A program made the position numbers and the translations under genes. The notes below the pieces were generated by a model. That model was not told the origin of the DNA and did not search any database. It saw nothing but the letters and a program-made list of their open reading frames with translations. A stretch of 64,000 bases of DNA, from the NCBI GenBank assembly GCA_025766275.1, contig JAFKAC010000034.1, positions 310,001-374,000 on the forward strand, given 5' to 3'. This document shows, piece after piece, positions 61,565 to 64,000 of the stretch (position 1 is its first letter; the number at the start of each line of letters is the position of its first letter). The stretch is from Lactarius indigo (taxonomy: Eukaryota; Basidiomycota; Agaricomycetes; Russulales; Russulaceae).

Positions 61565-62071
61565 TGTTACGGTACGGACTTGATGACTCACACATACGAC
61601 TCATGACCGGTTATGACTACGGTCCGGTATCAGTATTAGTCATAGACGCTTACATCGTATCAGTCAGCATAGTAGTTCACACGTGATTGTGACTCGTGTA
61701 TGACTCATTCCTAGGATAGCTGTACTAGGGTTCGAGCTAGTTACGCTACTGGTTACCTTCATTCTAGCGGCGCTTTAAAGCCCGCGCGTATCTGTATAAG
61801 TAGTCGACTCAGAAGACCAAGAGTCCCCATCTTGGTCTTCTTCAATCCACCACTTGACTCGCCTCTCCTCGACCTTAGCCTTGGGCTAAGTGTACTTCCA
61901 CTTCGGTTCACCAAGGAACCACCTTCTTTACCTTTGCGGTGCAGCGTGTGCCAAGTGTGCCCCTGTTCACCTAGCGTTGGGTTGACACGTGATCCCCATT
62001 CGCCTAACCTTTGCTAAGTCGATTACGCCTTTCCCCAGTCCAAGTCGGACTAACGCCGGTGGAGCGTAACA
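61565..62071 (+). repeat. 5' LTR of Ty3/gypsy element
   Basis: 507 bp with matching ends TGTTACGG and GAGCGTAACA. It contains a TATA-like CTGTATAAG at about 61,792. It interrupts the zinc-knuckle ORF. The 5 bp to its left are GGTAC (61560-61564), the expected target duplication, which cannot be checked because the right end is outside the window. Confidence 0.78.
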
Positions 62072-62613
62072 TTAAGACCAAGATCCTCATCGTGGCGTAC
62101 TCGACCAGAGACCAGTGGACGTCTTTCCGTCCCTATCACATTGAACGACGAGGAGATCACAACGTACCTACAAGATTCTTAGGAGCAGCTCAGTGGAGAG
62201 AACGAGGAGAAGACACCGGATACTTCGTAGAATTCAACGGCCCTAACCGTTTCCGACCCGTTGAGTTCAATTTCGACCATCTTTGCTGGGTCGAGGTTAC
62301 TTGGAACCCCATAGATCACCGCTGGGACATTGTACGACCAGCAGGGAGAAACTACAACTGTGACATCGACGCGCGAGAACTCAATAGCCGCGCAGACTAC
62401 GGTCCCATTGACGGACAAACACAAGAACACACCGACGAAGGAATCAGCGGAGAAGAAACCTCTGATAGTCAACCATCCCCAAGTAGAGGAGCGACGCCCG
62501 CCGAAGACGCCAGCCTAGGAGCGATCGGCGATCACATTATACAACGAACTGAGTCCCTCACTATTCACCAGCCTGAACCAGAAGTAATTCATATTCGAAG
62601 TCCAGCAGTTGCA

Positions 62614-64000
62614 ATGGCAACCGCCACTATCACGCAAGAAGAACTACAGCTCACTACTGAAGCAAGGGACCAAATAGCCCTAGAAGAACAAAGGCGTATC
62701 GCCGAAGAATCGCGAGCTAATCTCGCCCCCATCAATCCATATACCGGTCACCGAATGACCGACGACGATGTAGCCATCCACCGAGCGATTGGGCCCGATG
62801 TCGCTGATCCTCCCAGTGGAGGAGGCGGACCTCCCAACGATCTACCAGGAGGAGGAGGTAGACCTCCGTCTCGGGGGCCTGGATTCGGAGGATTCCCTGG
62901 AGGATTCCCAGGAGGACCACCAGGAGGAGGGCCACCGGGGGGAGGATTACCAGGTGTAGGTCCTATTATTCCCCCTCCAAGTAACAAGTTAGCTGGCGAA
63001 GCACCCACAGTATTCGACGGAGAACGCGCCAAAGTGGAGGCGTTTCTCACTCAATGGCATGTCTACTGGGGCATGAACGCTGATGAAGGCATCATGGCGA
63101 CCCCATATCGACGTGCCCTACTTTTCCTATCTTACATCAAAGGCGTCAACGTCAGCGAGTGGGTATTGGCGATGCTCACCTGGCTTAACGGCCAGATACA
63201 AGCCGGCATACCCCGAACTAGCGAAGGATTATGGAACGAAGTCACGCGCAGCTTCATGCAGCGATTCCGCAATACGATGGAGCAAGAACAAGCTCAATAT
63301 GAGCTCAAAAAAGGAGTCAAGATGATTGGGGGCAATCTAGATGAGTATTGCACTCAATTCGAACAGTTAATACGCCGCGCTCAGTATAGGCTTGACGATC
63401 CGCAAACGCTCGACTTGTTCGCGAGCGGATTACCAAAAGACCTATATGAAAAGGTCTACACCCTCGACAACCCCCGAAACTACCGCGAATGGAAGGAAGC
63501 AGCCACTACCCGTCAACAACAGTATCTTCACCTCAAAGCGGTATTGAACAAGGGAGTTCCCCCCGGGCAAGGACAAGGAAGACAACGACAACAGCGGCAA
63601 TGGCAGGGGCCACCAAGAAGTTCATGGCAGCCAAGAAATCTACGCGATCCAAATGCCATGGATACCTCTGCAGATCGAATCCGAGGGCGGCTCGCAGGGG
63701 CTGAGGATATACTCGCACCTCGTCCCCCATACCGACCACGAGGAGGATTCCTCCAAAGAGGAGGAGGACGAAATAACCCAAGGCCAGTCACGTGTTATAA
63801 TTGTAACAAGGACGGACACATGGCCCGTGACTGTAGGCAGCCAAGAGGGGGATATCAATCCCAAGCATCAACCAGTCGGTATATCGACACTGACTATCAC
63901 CAACAAGAACCAGAGGTCGCTACCAGGGCGGTCCAAGAAGTACCCCCTCAACAGCGCGCCAGTGATTGGCTTAACGGAGTAGCGGGAGAATCGGACGACG
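62614..64000 (+). CDS. Ty3/gypsy Gag (partial, runs off window)
   Basis: Structural capsid/nucleocapsid protein. It starts MATATITQEELQLTTEARDQ, then a Gly/Pro-rich linker, then the capsid core (VFDGERAKVEAFLTQWHVYW, PRTSEGLWNEVTRSFMQRFR, LDEYCTQFEQLIRRAQY, LFASGLPKDLYEKVY) and a CCHC knuckle CYNCNKDGHMARDC at about 63,793-63,834. The frame is open to the last base. It is also open upstream to about 62,008 with no in-frame ATG before 62,614; that upstream part reads sensibly (VEFNFDHLCWVEVTWNP), so a longer product from a non-AUG or spliced start is possible. Confidence 0.88.
   Translation, partial: MATATITQEELQLTTEARDQIALEEQRRIAEESRANLAPINPYTGHRMTDDDVAIHRAIGPDVADPPSGGGGPPNDLPGGGGRPPSRGPGFGGFPGGFPGGPPGGGPPGGGLPGVGPIIPPPSNKLAGEAPTVFDGERAKVEAFLTQWHVYWGMNADEGIMATPYRRALLFLSYIKGVNVSEWVLAMLTWLNGQIQAGIPRTSEGLWNEVTRSFMQRFRNTMEQEQAQYELKKGVKMIGGNLDEYCTQFEQLIRRAQYRLDDPQTLDLFASGLPKDLYEKVYTLDNPRNYREWKEAATTRQQQYLHLKAVLNKGVPPGQGQGRQRQQRQWQGPPRSSWQPRNLRDPNAMDTSADRIRGRLAGAEDILAPRPPYRPRGGFLQRGGGRNNPRPVTCYNCNKDGHMARDCRQPRGGYQSQASTSRYIDTDYHQQEPEVATRAVQEVPPQQRASDWLNGVAGESDD

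Larger units (their letters stand above)
61565..64000 (+). mobile_element. Ty3/gypsy retrotransposon, right end outside window
   Basis: 5' LTR followed by a gag gene on the same strand; pol and the 3' LTR are beyond 64,000. It is the innermost insertion of the nest. Confidence 0.8.

Noticed and set aside
60370..62071. One 1.7-kb LTR from TGTCACGG to CGTAACA
   Set aside because: A purine tract next to 60,711, matching ends TGTTACG/CGTAACA at 61,565/62,071 and two separate TATA boxes fit two LTRs of opposite orientation better.
62748..63050. Minus-strand Gly/Pro-rich ORF
   Set aside because: It is the shadow of the Gly/Pro-rich linker of gypsy Gag on the other strand.
1..64000. CRISPR arrays, rRNA or tRNA genes
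   Set aside because: No regularly spaced repeats, no rRNA words and no cloverleaf-like sequence were noticed; the organism is a fungus, so CRISPR is not expected.

Overview
This window is fungal nuclear DNA from a mushroom-forming basidiomycete (Agaricomycetes). The evidence is many short GT-AG introns of about 50 nt, NACHT-WD40 NLR genes with a C2-like N-terminus, DUF6535 membrane proteins, a Plavaka-type DNA transposon paired with a DUF6532 gene, and copia and gypsy retrotransposons. Genus cannot be told from the sequence.

Bases 1 to about 47,012 are a tandem segmental array of three related units. Unit 1 (1-18,531): A module, U fragment, DUF6535 gene (broken), minus-strand ClC chloride channel, U module, NLR1, ANTH/AP180 gene. 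Unit 2 (18,532-31,041): A module, U module, an inserted arrestin-like fragment, NLR2, ANTH copy 2. It lacks DUF6535 and ClC. Unit 3 (31,042-47,012): A module, DUF6535 copy 2 interrupted by a copia retrotransposon, ClC copy 2, U module. Homology then stops about 110 bp before the point where a third NLR would start.

The two NLRs are the central feature. Each is encoded by nine exons and predicts a C2-like domain, a helical segment, a NACHT NTPase and 14 WD40 repeats of about 42 residues (two seven-bladed propellers). The two copies are nearly identical, but differences recur at the same few positions of each WD40 repeat. That is the pattern known from fungal HET-D/HET-E-type recognition repeats. 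The accessory genes (DUF6535, ClC, ANTH) carry nonsense codons, frameshifts or insertions, so the array looks like an NLR cassette under change with passenger genes decaying.

From 47,013 to 64,000 is a nest of transposons. A DDE-transposase element starts near 47.0 kb. Its gene is split by a 10.57-kb Plavaka-type element (49,573-60,144), which has terminal inverted repeats, an apparently intact transposase on the minus strand, a DUF6532 gene on the plus strand and a captured casein kinase 1 pseudogene. The transposase gene is broken again at 60,370 by a minus-strand LTR element. A plus-strand Ty3/gypsy element inserted into that one at 61,565 and runs off the window end. Inside unit 3, the copia element is itself interrupted by an antisense solo LTR. 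Exon boundaries were derived by hand from splice signals, reading frame and comparison between copies.
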